DNA of 15,370 nucleotides. Source: an uncultured Lachnospiraceae bacterium. GTDB taxonomy: Bacteria > Bacillota > Clostridia > Lachnospirales > Lachnospiraceae. The notes beneath the pieces were generated by a model, which did no database searches, was not told where the DNA came from, and saw only the letters and a list, made by a program, of their open reading frames with translations. Position 1 is the stretch's first letter. The number at the start of each line of letters is the position of its first letter. Below are positions 8,501-15,265 of the stretch, in pieces. The translations under genes and the position numbers were made by a program. The stretch is taken from the NCBI GenBank assembly GCA_946549155.1, contig CAMNQN010000055.1, positions 1-15,370 of the forward strand. Direction: 5' to 3'.

Positions 8501-9397
8501 AAGCTGGGACTGCCGTTTCCCCAGAGAACCGCCGTTTATGAGGCGGAGGGGAGCTTTCGGATTCAGATTGTTTCGGAAGAGGGACGGCAGGAGGGAAAAC
8601 AGGAGTTTCAGGAACAGCTTCTGACGGTACGACGGGAGTTGGAGACCCTGGACGGCGGCCGGGTGTATGATGGTGAGCTTCACAAGCGGCTGGAAGGGGT
8701 ATTTGCGGGAACCTATCCTTACGAACAAAACCGGGAAATTCCGGGTAAGCTGACGGTTTCCCAGCTGAAAAAAATGGGCAGAAGCCACGGAACGGAGGAT
8801 TCCGCCCTTCTGTACCAGGAACCGGAGATCGTGCCCCTGATTCCCAGATTCAAGAGCGGGGAGGAGGCCGGAAGCGGCGCCGCCCGGGGCACCATCTATC
8901 ATCGTTTCCTGGAAAATATGGATTTCACCGGAGAATTTGACAGAAAGTTCATAGATATCCAGTTGGAAACCATGGTGAAGTGTGGTAAAATCCAAAAAGA
9001 TGAAGCCCAATGGATTTCCCGCAGGAAAATCCGCGGTTTTCTGGATTCCGGCATTGCCCTGCGGATGCAGCAGGCTGCCAGAAAAGGGAAGCTGCACCGG
9101 GAGCAGCCCTTTGTGTTTGGCGTTTCGGCGGACCAGATCCGCCCGGAGTGGGATCCGGGGGAAGAGGTGCTGATTCAGGGTATTATTGACGCCTGGTTTT
9201 CGGAGGGGGACACCATTGTGCTGGTGGATTACAAAACAGATTTTGTGCCGGAGGGGCAGGACGGTGTGTTCCTGATCCGGCGCTACGGCCTGCAGTTGGA
9301 CTATTATCAGAGGGCGTTGGAGCGCCTGACGGGGATGCGGGTAAAGGAGAAGCTGATTTATTCTTTCTATTTAAATGCACTCCTGGAAGTGAAGTAA
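5501..9397 (+). CDS. addA: AddA, ATP-dependent helicase/nuclease subunit A
   Basis: AddA is the UvrD-like 3'-5' helicase and RecB-like nuclease subunit of AddAB. Visible motifs in order: Walker A GSGKT at residues 27-31, TFTNAAAAEM (motif Ia), the DEYQD Walker B box at 400-404, VGDVKQSIYRFR, MSIHKSKGLEFP and LYVAMTRAKEKL. The C-terminal nuclease has GTIYHRFLE, GIIDAW with D1230, and VDYKTDF with D1243 and K1245. All catalytic residues appear intact. At 1298 residues it is somewhat longer than usual, mainly because of an acidic, Gln/Glu/Gly-rich low-complexity stretch at about 555-594, with another charged insert near 726-750. The start follows an AGAGGAA ribosome site and lies 12 bases after the thioredoxin stop. 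Next comes the YfhO gene, 15 bases downstream. Confidence 0.96.
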   Translation: MGNVWTKEQQQVIDLRGCDMLVSAAAGSGKTAVLVERIISRIMEKKEPVDIVRLLVVTFTNAAAAEMRERILAALEEKLEQYPENAHLQRQVTLVHHAQITTIHSFCLDVIRNHFHIISLDPGFRIGDEGELKLLRHEVMENLLEAEYGKADPEFFRFAEAFAPGKSDQGLEDIISQFYDFSMGYPWPREWRQECLRAYCPESQEDMEKAPWMEALLRKLRLQGKDLRARAEEALKVIREPEGPWMYEEALLQDLERIGRLERCETYGDYCRLFESAGAFAALSRKKDLSVSEEKKEQVKVIRDQVKKAWKKLEEDYFFATPAQTLEDMRRTKDMVQVLLGLTDRFQEEYERQKAEKSIVDFNDLEHFALQILLTREGEDWVPSPAAREYAKHYQEIMIDEYQDSNLVQEILLTSVSGQNQGDHKIFMVGDVKQSIYRFRLARPELFMEKYESYARVKEEDGGRPVQRRIDLHKNFRSRHQVLEAVNLIFRQIMTTEVGGVEYDADAALYPGAVFEPRPSAREIPAGDMPGAEGSLSGTLEDVFLEPELLLVDTGNGRAAEADGETAGGKSPAEQSAENQPERVSEQEKIEKELRTQEAEAAGMRIRQIVGCEQVWDKERKAYRAARYSDVVILLRTVSGWAQTFAQVLGEMGIPAYTGGGTGYFSTLEIRTVLSFLRVLDNPRQDIPLAAVLRSPIGGLTGEELARLRISSPDTDFYTCCIAYAGRTTAADRKEAAEGRKESDPGEAQPGLSRKLCRFWSMVDGLRAMVPYTPMHLLLWRILEETGYGDYASAMPGGAQRKANLDMLVEKAVAYEATSYRGLFNFIRYIEQLQKYEIDYGEAGIGGEAADTVRIMSIHKSKGLEFPIVFLCGMGKMFNQQDSRSQLVLHPALGIGCDYTDPKLRVRLPLLVKKVISRQIQEENLGEELRVLYVAMTRAKEKLILMGSVKDPEEKLQRWSQEGKGREEHLSYSAIVSASCYLDWVVPALLRHRSGLPILRKLGLPFPQRTAVYEAEGSFRIQIVSEEGRQEGKQEFQEQLLTVRRELETLDGGRVYDGELHKRLEGVFAGTYPYEQNREIPGKLTVSQLKKMGRSHGTEDSALLYQEPEIVPLIPRFKSGEEAGSGAARGTIYHRFLENMDFTGEFDRKFIDIQLETMVKCGKIQKDEAQWISRRKIRGFLDSGIALRMQQAARKGKLHREQPFVFGVSADQIRPEWDPGEEVLIQGIIDAWFSEGDTIVLVDYKTDFVPEGQDGVFLIRRYGLQLDYYQRALERLTGMRVKEKLIYSFYLNALLEVK

Positions 9398-9412
9398 GAA
9401 AGGAACGGATAC

Positions 9413-12400
9413 ATGAAAGTTCTGGGTAAGCAAAGAGTTCGGAATAAGACATGGAAACAGGAAAAACGCAGGAGCCGGTTTTACTTTGGAATGGGATTTC
9501 TGATCCCGGCGCTGATTACTCTGCTGGGCTTTGCCTTAAATGGCGTGTGGCCTTTTGGGGACGGGACGGTGCTGATTATCGATTCCCTGCACCAATACCT
9601 GCCCTTCTATACAGACCTGCACGAAAAGCTGGTAAACATGGAGTCCCTTTCCTACTCCTTCTCAGCGGGGCTGGGCTATGATTTCTGGGCTACCTTTGCT
9701 TATTATATGGCCAGTCCGCTGAATTTTCTGCTGGCGCTGTTCCCCAAGGTCAATGTGGCGGATGCCATGGATCTGTTTATCCTGCTGAAGATCGGCCTGT
9801 GCGGGGGTACCTTTTCCTGGTATCTGCACAAGCGCTCCCCTCAGAAAAAATTTCTGCCGCTGGTATTCGGCACTATGTTTGCCCTCAGCAATTTTATCAT
9901 CGGCTATTATTTCAATCTGATGTGGCTGGACAGCGTGGCCATGCTGCCTCTGGTGATGATGGGGATTGAGCGCATTGTAAAGGGAGAGAGCGGCAGGCTG
10001 TACGGTCTGGCTTTGTTTTACGGCATTTGGTGCAATTACTATATCGGGTTTATGCTGTGTATTTTTTCCTGTCTTTATCTGGTGGTCTGTTTGGTAAGCA
10101 AAAACCGGCTGACGGTGAGGGCGGCGGCCGGCCGGTGCGGCCGCTTTGCCGTTTATTCCCTGATGGCGGGAGGGATGGCATCGGCGGTGCTTTTGCCCGC
10201 TTTTCTGGCGCTGACTGCCTCTGAATCCATGCAGAACAACAGCTTTCCCACCACGGTGAAGTTTTACACCAATTTTCTGGAAATGATGGCGGCCCATTTT
10301 GCAGGGCAGGAGCCCATCAATATCTCCGATTCCCAGGTGGGGTTAAACGCCTACTGCGGCGTGATTGTGCTGATTCTTGTGATTTTGTATCTTTTGGACG
10401 ATTTTTACAGCCTGCGGCAGCGTATATCCAGGGCGGCGCTGTGCGGATTTTTGCTGTTTAGCTTTGCCTGCAATATTCCCAATTACATCTGGCATGGCTT
10501 TCATGTGCAGAATGGCCTGCCGAATCGTTTTGCGTTTCTCTATATCGCCCTGCTTTTGGTGATGAGCTATGATGTGCTGGGGCATGTGAAGCAGCTGGCA
10601 CTGTGGAAGCTGCTGGTTTCAGGGGCGCTGCCCATTGGCTTTACGGCGTTTGCCTACGTTACCGGCCTGGGAGACCAGGAATTTTACGTCTATCTGGTCA
10701 CGGGGCTTTTGCTGATCGTGTACCTGCTGCTGATTTTGATTGTCAGGCTGTGGGATGGCCGGTCGGCGGCGGCCACCCTGGTGCTGGGGGCTGTGGTGCT
10801 GGCGGAGGCGGGAGGCCACGGTGTTTACGGCATTCTCTGCAATGGGGATGTGACTCGGAGCATTTATCTGAAGGATCAGGCCTCCTTTGAGACACTGACG
10901 GCAGCCCGGGGGGATGAGGATTTTTATCGCAGCGAGATTGACAGTCAGCGGATGCGCAACGTTACCATGTACGCGGGAGGGCATGGCATGGTGATGTTCA
11001 ATTCCACCATGCCCGCCTCCACCACGGAGCTGTGTGACCGGCTGGGGATTGAGGCCCGCACAAATAAAAACGGCTATAACGGCGTTACCAGGTTGATGAA
11101 CGATGTGTTCGGAATCCGCTATGTCCTGTCCTCCAACGGAAAGAGCGATACGCTGTACCAGTTTGAGAAGGTGGACGGGGATGATAACCTTACCATGTAC
11201 CAAAATGACAATGCGCTGTCCATCGGCTTCATGGTAAACTCCGACATCAGGGAGTGGAACATCCAGGGAGGCAATCCCATGGATGTGCAGAATCAGTTTG
11301 TGGAGCTGGCCACCGGGCTGGAGCCTATTTATGTGCTGGACCGCTATATTGAGATGCAGGACGGGGAAAATTATGGCATTCGCATTCCGGAGGATAAGCA
11401 GGTATACCTGTATCTGGGGAAGAGGGTGGACAAGCTGGAGCTGAACACCCCGGAGTATTCCAAGACCTACAGCACCTACACGGACCATCTGTATGTGATC
11501 AATGGCGTGGGAGAGAACCGGGAGGCGGACTTTACGGTGACGGAGGAGTCCGGCGATGTGGAGACCGCCATTGTGTACACCTGTGCCAACGGTGCATATG
11601 AGGCGGTGACGCAGAAACTGGCGGAGAGCCAGCTGGAGCAGGTGGAGGCGGAGGGCAGTCATCTGTCGGGAACCATCCGGGTGAAGGAGGCCGGTACGCT
11701 GCTGCTTACGATTCCCTACAGCGAAAACTGGAAGGTGCTGGTGGACGGTCAGGAGACGGAGGCGGTCTGCATAGGCGATTCCCTGATGGGCATTGATCTG
11801 ACAGAAGGAGATCATGAGATTCGCATGACCTATACGCCCGGAGGCCTGGCGGCGGGCATCGGCCTGTCCCTGGTCTGCCTGCTGCTGTTTGGCGTGGTCT
11901 GTGTACTGGACAAAAGAAGAAAGGAAGAGGAGAAAACGATGGATTTGGAATTTTCCAGAAAGGCGGAAGCCTTTGACGCCGGTATTTTTGCGGTGCTGAA
12001 TGAACGGAAGGAGGAATTGATCCGGGAAGGAAAGACGATCTACAACCTGTCTGTGGGTACGCCGGACTTTAAGACGCCGGACCGGGTGATGGAGGCGGTA
12101 TCAAAGGCGGCCCTGGACCCCGATAATTATAAATATTCCCTGAAGGATTTGCCGGAGCTGACCCAGGCTGTGCAGGAATTTTATCAGAGACGGTTTGGAG
12201 TGGGGCTTAAGGAGGACGAGATTATGTCCATCTATGGTTCCCAGGAAGGGATGGCCCATATTGCCTGGGTGCTCTGCAATCCCGGTGATCTGGTGCTGGT
12301 GCCCAATCCCGGCTACCCTATTTTCAAGATCGGGCCGCTGCTTTGTGATGCCGCCATCTGGGAATATCCGCTGCTGGAGAAAAATAATTTCCTGCCCAAT

Positions 12401-13138
12401 CTGGAGGGGATCCCGGAAGAGATCGCGGAGAAGGCGAAATTTATGGTGGTAAATTACCCTGGTAACCCCATCTGCCGCCTGGCTCCCGACAGCTTCTATG
12501 AAGAACTGGTCCGGTTTGCGAAGAAATACAATATTGTGATCCTTCATGACAACGCCTACTCTGATATTATTTACGGCGGAAAGCGGGGAGTCTCCTTCCT
12601 GGCCTTCCCGGGCGCCAAGGAGGTGGGCGTGGAGTTTTACTCCCTGTCCAAGTCCTATAATTACACCGGGGCCCGCATGTCCTTCGTGATGGGTAACCGG
12701 GAGATTATCGCCAGATTTAGGGCGCTGCGTTCCCAGATCGACTACGGCATCTTCTATCCGGTGCAGTATGGAGCCATCGCGGCCTTAAATGAGCCGGAGG
12801 AGACGGTGCTGGCCCAGTGCAGAGCCTACGAGGAGCGCAATCATGCCCTGTGCCAGGGCCTGCGGGATATCGGCTGGGAGGTGCCGGACAGCGAGGGGAC
12901 CATGTTTGTCTGGGCGCCGCTGCCAAAGGGTTACACCAATTCCGAAAAATTTGTCATGGAACTGATGGAAAAATCCGGCGTGATCTGCGTCCCCGGCAGC
13001 AGCTTTGGCAGCCTGGGAGAGGGCTATGTGCGCTTCGCCCTGGTGCTTCCGCCGGAGGAGCTGGAAAGGGCGGTGGAGAGCATCCGCAGGAGCGGTATCA
13101 TCGGCGGAAGCGGGTCGATGCCGGAGGATAAGAGATGA
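9413..13138 (+). CDS. YfhO-family membrane protein fused in frame to an aminotransferase
   Basis: One uninterrupted frame of 1241 codons contains two normally separate proteins. Residues 1-842 are a YfhO-family membrane protein: a basic N-terminus, about 13 hydrophobic segments between roughly 24 and 475, a large hydrophilic, probably extracellular domain (about 476-811), and a last membrane segment at 812-832 followed by DKRRKEEEKT. YfhO proteins are linked in Bacillus to glycosylation of cell-envelope polymers. Residues 843-1241 are a complete fold-type I PLP aminotransferase. The last membrane helix is followed by positive charges, so the aminotransferase would lie in the cytoplasm, where such enzymes work. 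A strong ribosome site lies just before Met843, so the enzyme may also, or only, be made separately. AAAGGAAC precedes the first ATG. A lost stop codon or a sequencing error could explain the joining. Confidence 0.75.
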   Translation: MKVLGKQRVRNKTWKQEKRRSRFYFGMGFLIPALITLLGFALNGVWPFGDGTVLIIDSLHQYLPFYTDLHEKLVNMESLSYSFSAGLGYDFWATFAYYMASPLNFLLALFPKVNVADAMDLFILLKIGLCGGTFSWYLHKRSPQKKFLPLVFGTMFALSNFIIGYYFNLMWLDSVAMLPLVMMGIERIVKGESGRLYGLALFYGIWCNYYIGFMLCIFSCLYLVVCLVSKNRLTVRAAAGRCGRFAVYSLMAGGMASAVLLPAFLALTASESMQNNSFPTTVKFYTNFLEMMAAHFAGQEPINISDSQVGLNAYCGVIVLILVILYLLDDFYSLRQRISRAALCGFLLFSFACNIPNYIWHGFHVQNGLPNRFAFLYIALLLVMSYDVLGHVKQLALWKLLVSGALPIGFTAFAYVTGLGDQEFYVYLVTGLLLIVYLLLILIVRLWDGRSAAATLVLGAVVLAEAGGHGVYGILCNGDVTRSIYLKDQASFETLTAARGDEDFYRSEIDSQRMRNVTMYAGGHGMVMFNSTMPASTTELCDRLGIEARTNKNGYNGVTRLMNDVFGIRYVLSSNGKSDTLYQFEKVDGDDNLTMYQNDNALSIGFMVNSDIREWNIQGGNPMDVQNQFVELATGLEPIYVLDRYIEMQDGENYGIRIPEDKQVYLYLGKRVDKLELNTPEYSKTYSTYTDHLYVINGVGENREADFTVTEESGDVETAIVYTCANGAYEAVTQKLAESQLEQVEAEGSHLSGTIRVKEAGTLLLTIPYSENWKVLVDGQETEAVCIGDSLMGIDLTEGDHEIRMTYTPGGLAAGIGLSLVCLLLFGVVCVLDKRRKEEEKTMDLEFSRKAEAFDAGIFAVLNERKEELIREGKTIYNLSVGTPDFKTPDRVMEAVSKAALDPDNYKYSLKDLPELTQAVQEFYQRRFGVGLKEDEIMSIYGSQEGMAHIAWVLCNPGDLVLVPNPGYPIFKIGPLLCDAAIWEYPLLEKNNFLPNLEGIPEEIAEKAKFMVVNYPGNPICRLAPDSFYEELVRFAKKYNIVILHDNAYSDIIYGGKRGVSFLAFPGAKEVGVEFYSLSKSYNYTGARMSFVMGNREIIARFRALRSQIDYGIFYPVQYGAIAALNEPEETVLAQCRAYEERNHALCQGLRDIGWEVPDSEGTMFVWAPLPKGYTNSEKFVMELMEKSGVICVPGSSFGSLGEGYVRFALVLPPEELERAVESIRRSGIIGGSGSMPEDKR
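11921..11932 (+). promoter_or_regulatory. Internal ribosome binding site for the aminotransferase
   Basis: AAGGAAGAGGAG sits six bases before the ATG at 11939, inside the linker joining the YfhO part to the aminotransferase. Its strength and spacing match the ribosome sites of the other genes here. It encodes KEEE in the fused frame, so it fits both a charged linker and a real initiation site. Independent initiation of the aminotransferase is therefore likely. Confidence 0.6.
11939..13138 (+). CDS. PLP-dependent class I/II aminotransferase (internal start)
   Basis: Read from the internal ATG the product is 399 residues, the normal length of a free class I/II aminotransferase. It shows SVGTPDF near the N-terminus, SQEGMAH, NYPGNP with N176, a DNAYSDIIY loop carrying the PLP-ring aspartate, and SLSKSYN with the Schiff-base lysine K238, then GYVRFAL with the probable carboxylate-binding arginine. 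The overall look is closest to the LL-diaminopimelate aminotransferase/DapL-like and alanine/aspartate aminotransferase branch, but the substrate cannot be set from motifs. The N-terminus has no leader. This entry is the alternative, stand-alone product of the aminotransferase half of the 9413-13138 frame. Its stop overlaps the next start as ATGA. Confidence 0.6.
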   Translation: MDLEFSRKAEAFDAGIFAVLNERKEELIREGKTIYNLSVGTPDFKTPDRVMEAVSKAALDPDNYKYSLKDLPELTQAVQEFYQRRFGVGLKEDEIMSIYGSQEGMAHIAWVLCNPGDLVLVPNPGYPIFKIGPLLCDAAIWEYPLLEKNNFLPNLEGIPEEIAEKAKFMVVNYPGNPICRLAPDSFYEELVRFAKKYNIVILHDNAYSDIIYGGKRGVSFLAFPGAKEVGVEFYSLSKSYNYTGARMSFVMGNREIIARFRALRSQIDYGIFYPVQYGAIAALNEPEETVLAQCRAYEERNHALCQGLRDIGWEVPDSEGTMFVWAPLPKGYTNSEKFVMELMEKSGVICVPGSSFGSLGEGYVRFALVLPPEELERAVESIRRSGIIGGSGSMPEDKR

Positions 13139-13521
13139 ACTTCAGCGATGAAAAAGATTATATTATGAGAATCATCAAGGAAATGGTGCGGGTTCTTTTC
13201 TCTCTCATGATGGGAAAAACCTATCAGGCCGTGGAGTTGCCGAAGGAAAACAAATATCAGGTGGCGGGAAAGAGCCTGGAAGAATATGAAAAGCTGGTGG
13301 ATCAGGGAAGAATTAACGAGGCAGAGAACCTGCTGTTGGAAAATCTGGATTATACAGTAAAAGAGGAAGTCCTGACTGTCGCCTTGTTCTATCAGTACGT
13401 CAGCGAGAAAGAGGACGCCTTTCTAAGCCTCCATGACTACTCGAAAGAGGAGGCCCTGGAGGGGCTGAAGGCGCTGGCAGAGGGAGCGGGGTATGGAGAC
13501 ATAGGAGAGGTGTTTTCGTAA
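13135..13521 (+). CDS. Small uncharacterised protein, possibly DUF6483
   Basis: The 128-residue protein is cytosolic by appearance and rich in Glu, Leu and Lys, and is predicted to be mainly helical. It begins with DEKDYIMRIIKEMVRVL, continues with SLEEYEKLVDQGRINEAENLL, which resembles a tetratricopeptide-like helix pair, and ends with EALEGLKALAEG. It resembles small Firmicute proteins that I believe are classed as DUF6483, but that name is from memory. No catalytic motif is visible. The ATG overlaps the aminotransferase stop as ATGA and is preceded by GGAGGA at 13123-13128, so translational coupling is likely. It is the last plus-strand gene of the cluster. Confidence 0.75.
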   Translation: MNFSDEKDYIMRIIKEMVRVLFSLMMGKTYQAVELPKENKYQVAGKSLEEYEKLVDQGRINEAENLLLENLDYTVKEEVLTVALFYQYVSEKEDAFLSLHDYSKEEALEGLKALAEGAGYGDIGEVFS

Positions 13522-13557
13522 CCATGGATTGAAAGTTATAGAACTGAGGAAGAGCTA

Positions 13558-13602
13558 ATGAGAATAAGACCCCATATAGCCGCGAAAATTATGATTATTT
13601 AG
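13558..13602 (+). other. 14-codon open frame before the hairpins (doubtful)
   Basis: ATG at 13558 opens a 14-codon frame (MRIRPHIAAKIMII) ending in TAG at 13600-13602, with GAGGAAGAG a few bases upstream. Its stop touches the first base of the first hairpin. It could be a small peptide, part of a dispersed repeat that includes the hairpins, or chance. Nothing else supports translation. Confidence 0.2.
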
Positions 13603-13627
13603 GGAAACGCTGCTTAAAGCGTTTCCC
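13602..13627. repeat. Hairpin 1 of a three-hairpin element
   Basis: GGGAAACGCT (13602-13611) and AGCGTTTCCC (13618-13627) form a perfect 10-base-pair stem with a six-base loop. No T-run follows on the plus strand, so it is not a standard intrinsic terminator. It lies 80 bases after the last plus-strand gene. Confidence 0.8.
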
Positions 13628-13677
13628 GTGCCGGATTTGCGCTGCGAAGCAGCAATTTCCCTTGCAAATCCTTGCAC
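13628..13677. repeat. Hairpin 2 of a three-hairpin element
   Basis: GTGC, one bulged C, then GGATTTGC (13628-13640) pairs with GCAAATCC, two unpaired Ts, then GCAC (13664-13677): twelve base pairs with a small internal loop. The apical part holds another small hairpin, GCTGC-GAA-GCAGC (13641-13653). It begins at the base directly after hairpin 1. Confidence 0.65.
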
Positions 13678-13685
13678 ATTCACTG

Positions 13686-13732
13686 GATTTTCTAAGGAAA
13701 TGCTGAATTAATCAGCATTTCCTTAGAAAATC
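13686..13732. repeat. Hairpin 3: perfect 21-bp inverted repeat
   Basis: Bases 13686-13706 and 13712-13732 are perfect reverse complements over 21 positions, separated by the five-base loop ATTAA. The stem is AT-rich with AAGGAAATGCTGA at its inner left side. No T-run follows. A perfect stem this long is well beyond chance and suggests a palindromic repeat unit, a structured RNA, or a bidirectional transcription barrier between two convergent genes. Confidence 0.85.
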
Positions 13733-13875
13733 TAAGATGCAGCCTGACGAAAATTCCAGGCACCGGGGCGCTGAGGGCCAATGTCACTAAGTTAAGATTG
13801 ATTTGTGATAAAACTATTCGGTGCCCGTTTCAGTATCGCATTGGCTGATACTTTGTCATCTGTTTTGCCATTATT
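13733..13875. other. Intergenic stretch at the composition boundary
   Basis: This stretch joins the hairpin element to the end of the minus-strand regulator gene. Around 13745-13790 it is still GC-rich; from about 13790 it becomes AT-rich like the regulator gene. A short 6-base-pair hairpin, AGTATC/GATACT, lies at about 13832-13852. I see no coding frame, promoter or clear terminator in it. The composition change could mark the junction of an inserted segment. Confidence 0.4.
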
Positions 13876-15045
13876 CTATTCTTTTTTGAATACCTTAAGA
13901 ATATTTGAGACAAATAATCGGTCATTCATTTTCTGTTCTACATATTGCCTGAAATTTCCAATATCAATCGAATTATCTACAAAAATATCGTTGTAATTCG
14001 GATAATTTTTCTCAATCGCATCACGAGTAACAGAATAGCTGCTTCCACTAAAATTAAAGGTAATCGATTCGAGATTTTCAATCAAGGCGAAAATTGAAAC
14101 GGAATTATACACTAAAGCTCTTTCTGTATATAAATTCTCGTTATCATACCAGGCTGTAAAATGATAGTCTATGGTTACGCCACAGTTTTCGGAGTCGATT
14201 TCAAATACAAAACCATATTCGGAAAGCGGCAATGCTCCTATTAGTTGCCCCATATTGCTGTTGTCTCCGATATATTTGTTTCGATACGGTACAAGATGTT
14301 CGATCGCGCTGATTCCCAGATTAAAGGGGCTTGTGGGTACGGTATCAATGTCGTATTGCTTTTTACTGTCTATGAGATAATACTCGTTTGGCGTGTCTGC
14401 ATTGATTCGATACACATTGTAAAACAGGTTCCGATATTCAATCAGTTTATTATCCGTATCATGAAAAACGGTGGTTGTCTTATATTTGTAAATTGGCGGT
14501 CGCTTAAATTGCGTTACTCCGATATAATCTACAACAAAGAAAACGCTTAAAAGTAAAATCAATATGCCGGCAGAAACCAATCCTTTTTTCCATTTGGATG
14601 AAAACCGTAGTTCTCTGAAAATACCTGCAACCGTCAGCAAAAGTCCTGCAAGGGAATATACTTCTCCCCAACTGCTTTCTGATGGAAAAATGGTAAAAGA
14701 GCAAATACATATCAGGATACCCATTCCCATAATAAATGCGGATATTTTTCTATGTTCATTCTTAATCTTTTTATCCGTGTAATCAATGGTACGGAATAGA
14801 TTTTGTTCAGAATACTCAACAACCTTTTCTTTCTCGATTTCTTGTCCTGCCAAAAGTTCGTTTAAGGAGATTTCCAGTTCTTTGCTGAGCGGTTCAAGCA
14901 AAGATAAATCAGGCATATAATTTCCGTTCTCCCATCGGGATACGGTCTTGTTGCTTACACCTAATTTCTCTCCCAGTTGTTCTTGCGTTAGGCCTTTTTT
15001 CTTACGGTTTGCGGCAATAAATGCTCCTATTTTTTTGCTATCCAT
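13876..15045 (-). CDS. Membrane-anchored XRE regulator with DUF4825-like domain
   Basis: From the ATG at 15045 the product is 389 residues. Residues 6-60 form an XRE/Cro helix-turn-helix (KKGLTQEQLGEKLGVSNKTV, then SRWENG). A linker of about 40 charged residues leads to three hydrophobic segments at about 101-121, 128-143 and 156-177. The remaining 210 residues are hydrophilic and should lie outside the membrane; residues 253-345 (KYIGDNS, LIGALPL, IFALIENLESITF, YSVTRDAIEK) match what I know of DUF4825. A DNA-binding domain facing the cytoplasm and a sensor-like domain outside suggest a one-component transmembrane regulator; this is inference. The start at 15045 is preferred to 15144 because AAAGGAGC lies just before it and it opens directly into the HTH. 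The gene is AT-rich, unlike the upstream cluster, which suggests acquisition. No target gene lies beside it. Confidence 0.85.
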   Translation of the reverse strand: MDSKKIGAFIAANRKKKGLTQEQLGEKLGVSNKTVSRWENGNYMPDLSLLEPLSKELEISLNELLAGQEIEKEKVVEYSEQNLFRTIDYTDKKIKNEHRKISAFIMGMGILICICSFTIFPSESSWGEVYSLAGLLLTVAGIFRELRFSSKWKKGLVSAGILILLLSVFFVVDYIGVTQFKRPPIYKYKTTTVFHDTDNKLIEYRNLFYNVYRINADTPNEYYLIDSKKQYDIDTVPTSPFNLGISAIEHLVPYRNKYIGDNSNMGQLIGALPLSEYGFVFEIDSENCGVTIDYHFTAWYDNENLYTERALVYNSVSIFALIENLESITFNFSGSSYSVTRDAIEKNYPNYNDIFVDNSIDIGNFRQYVEQKMNDRLFVSNILKVFKKE

Positions 15046-15265
15046 AATTTCAGCTCCTTTCAAAGAAAATATTACTGCTTTCACTGTAAAATGAATACCC
15101 CGCAAATAGCGAATCGCCAATATCAGTACAGTTTTTCTTCTCATAAAGAGCGATTACGTCCTAATGCCATTAATATAAAGTCAGATGCTTAATGCTTTTG
15201 GTATCGTCAACAAAAAAGTATATGCTTTTTTCAATTCACCTAACTTCTTTTATTTTCTGAAATTG
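15046..15265. other. AT-rich leader of the regulator gene
   Basis: About 220 bases lie upstream of the minus-strand regulator start. The ribosome site is in the first 20. Farther up, at about 15185-15230, the motif ATGCTT recurs three times on the plus strand, which could be an operator for the XRE protein but is also expected by chance in AT-rich DNA. A TTGACG on the minus strand resembles a -35 box, but no matching -10 lies at normal distance. No gene is seen. Confidence 0.35.

Noticed and set aside
7133..9097. Long minus-strand open frame opposite addA
   Set aside because: Antisense to a well-supported gene with intact motifs; GC-rich codon use creates such frames. No recognisable domain.
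10619..11815. Long minus-strand open frame opposite the YfhO-family gene
   Set aside because: His/Gln/Leu-rich shadow translation without domain or ribosome site.
13759..13825. GGCACCG and CGGTGCC as ends of a small mobile element
   Set aside because: Only seven matching bases 53 bases apart, no flanking duplication, no content between them.
15046..15144. N-terminal extension of the XRE regulator from ATG at 15144
   Set aside because: The extension precedes the HTH with unrelated residues, and the internal start at 15045 has a clear AAAGGAGC site.
15181..15240. TTGACG on the minus strand as the -35 box of the regulator promoter
   Set aside because: No acceptable -10 hexamer lies 16-18 bases downstream.
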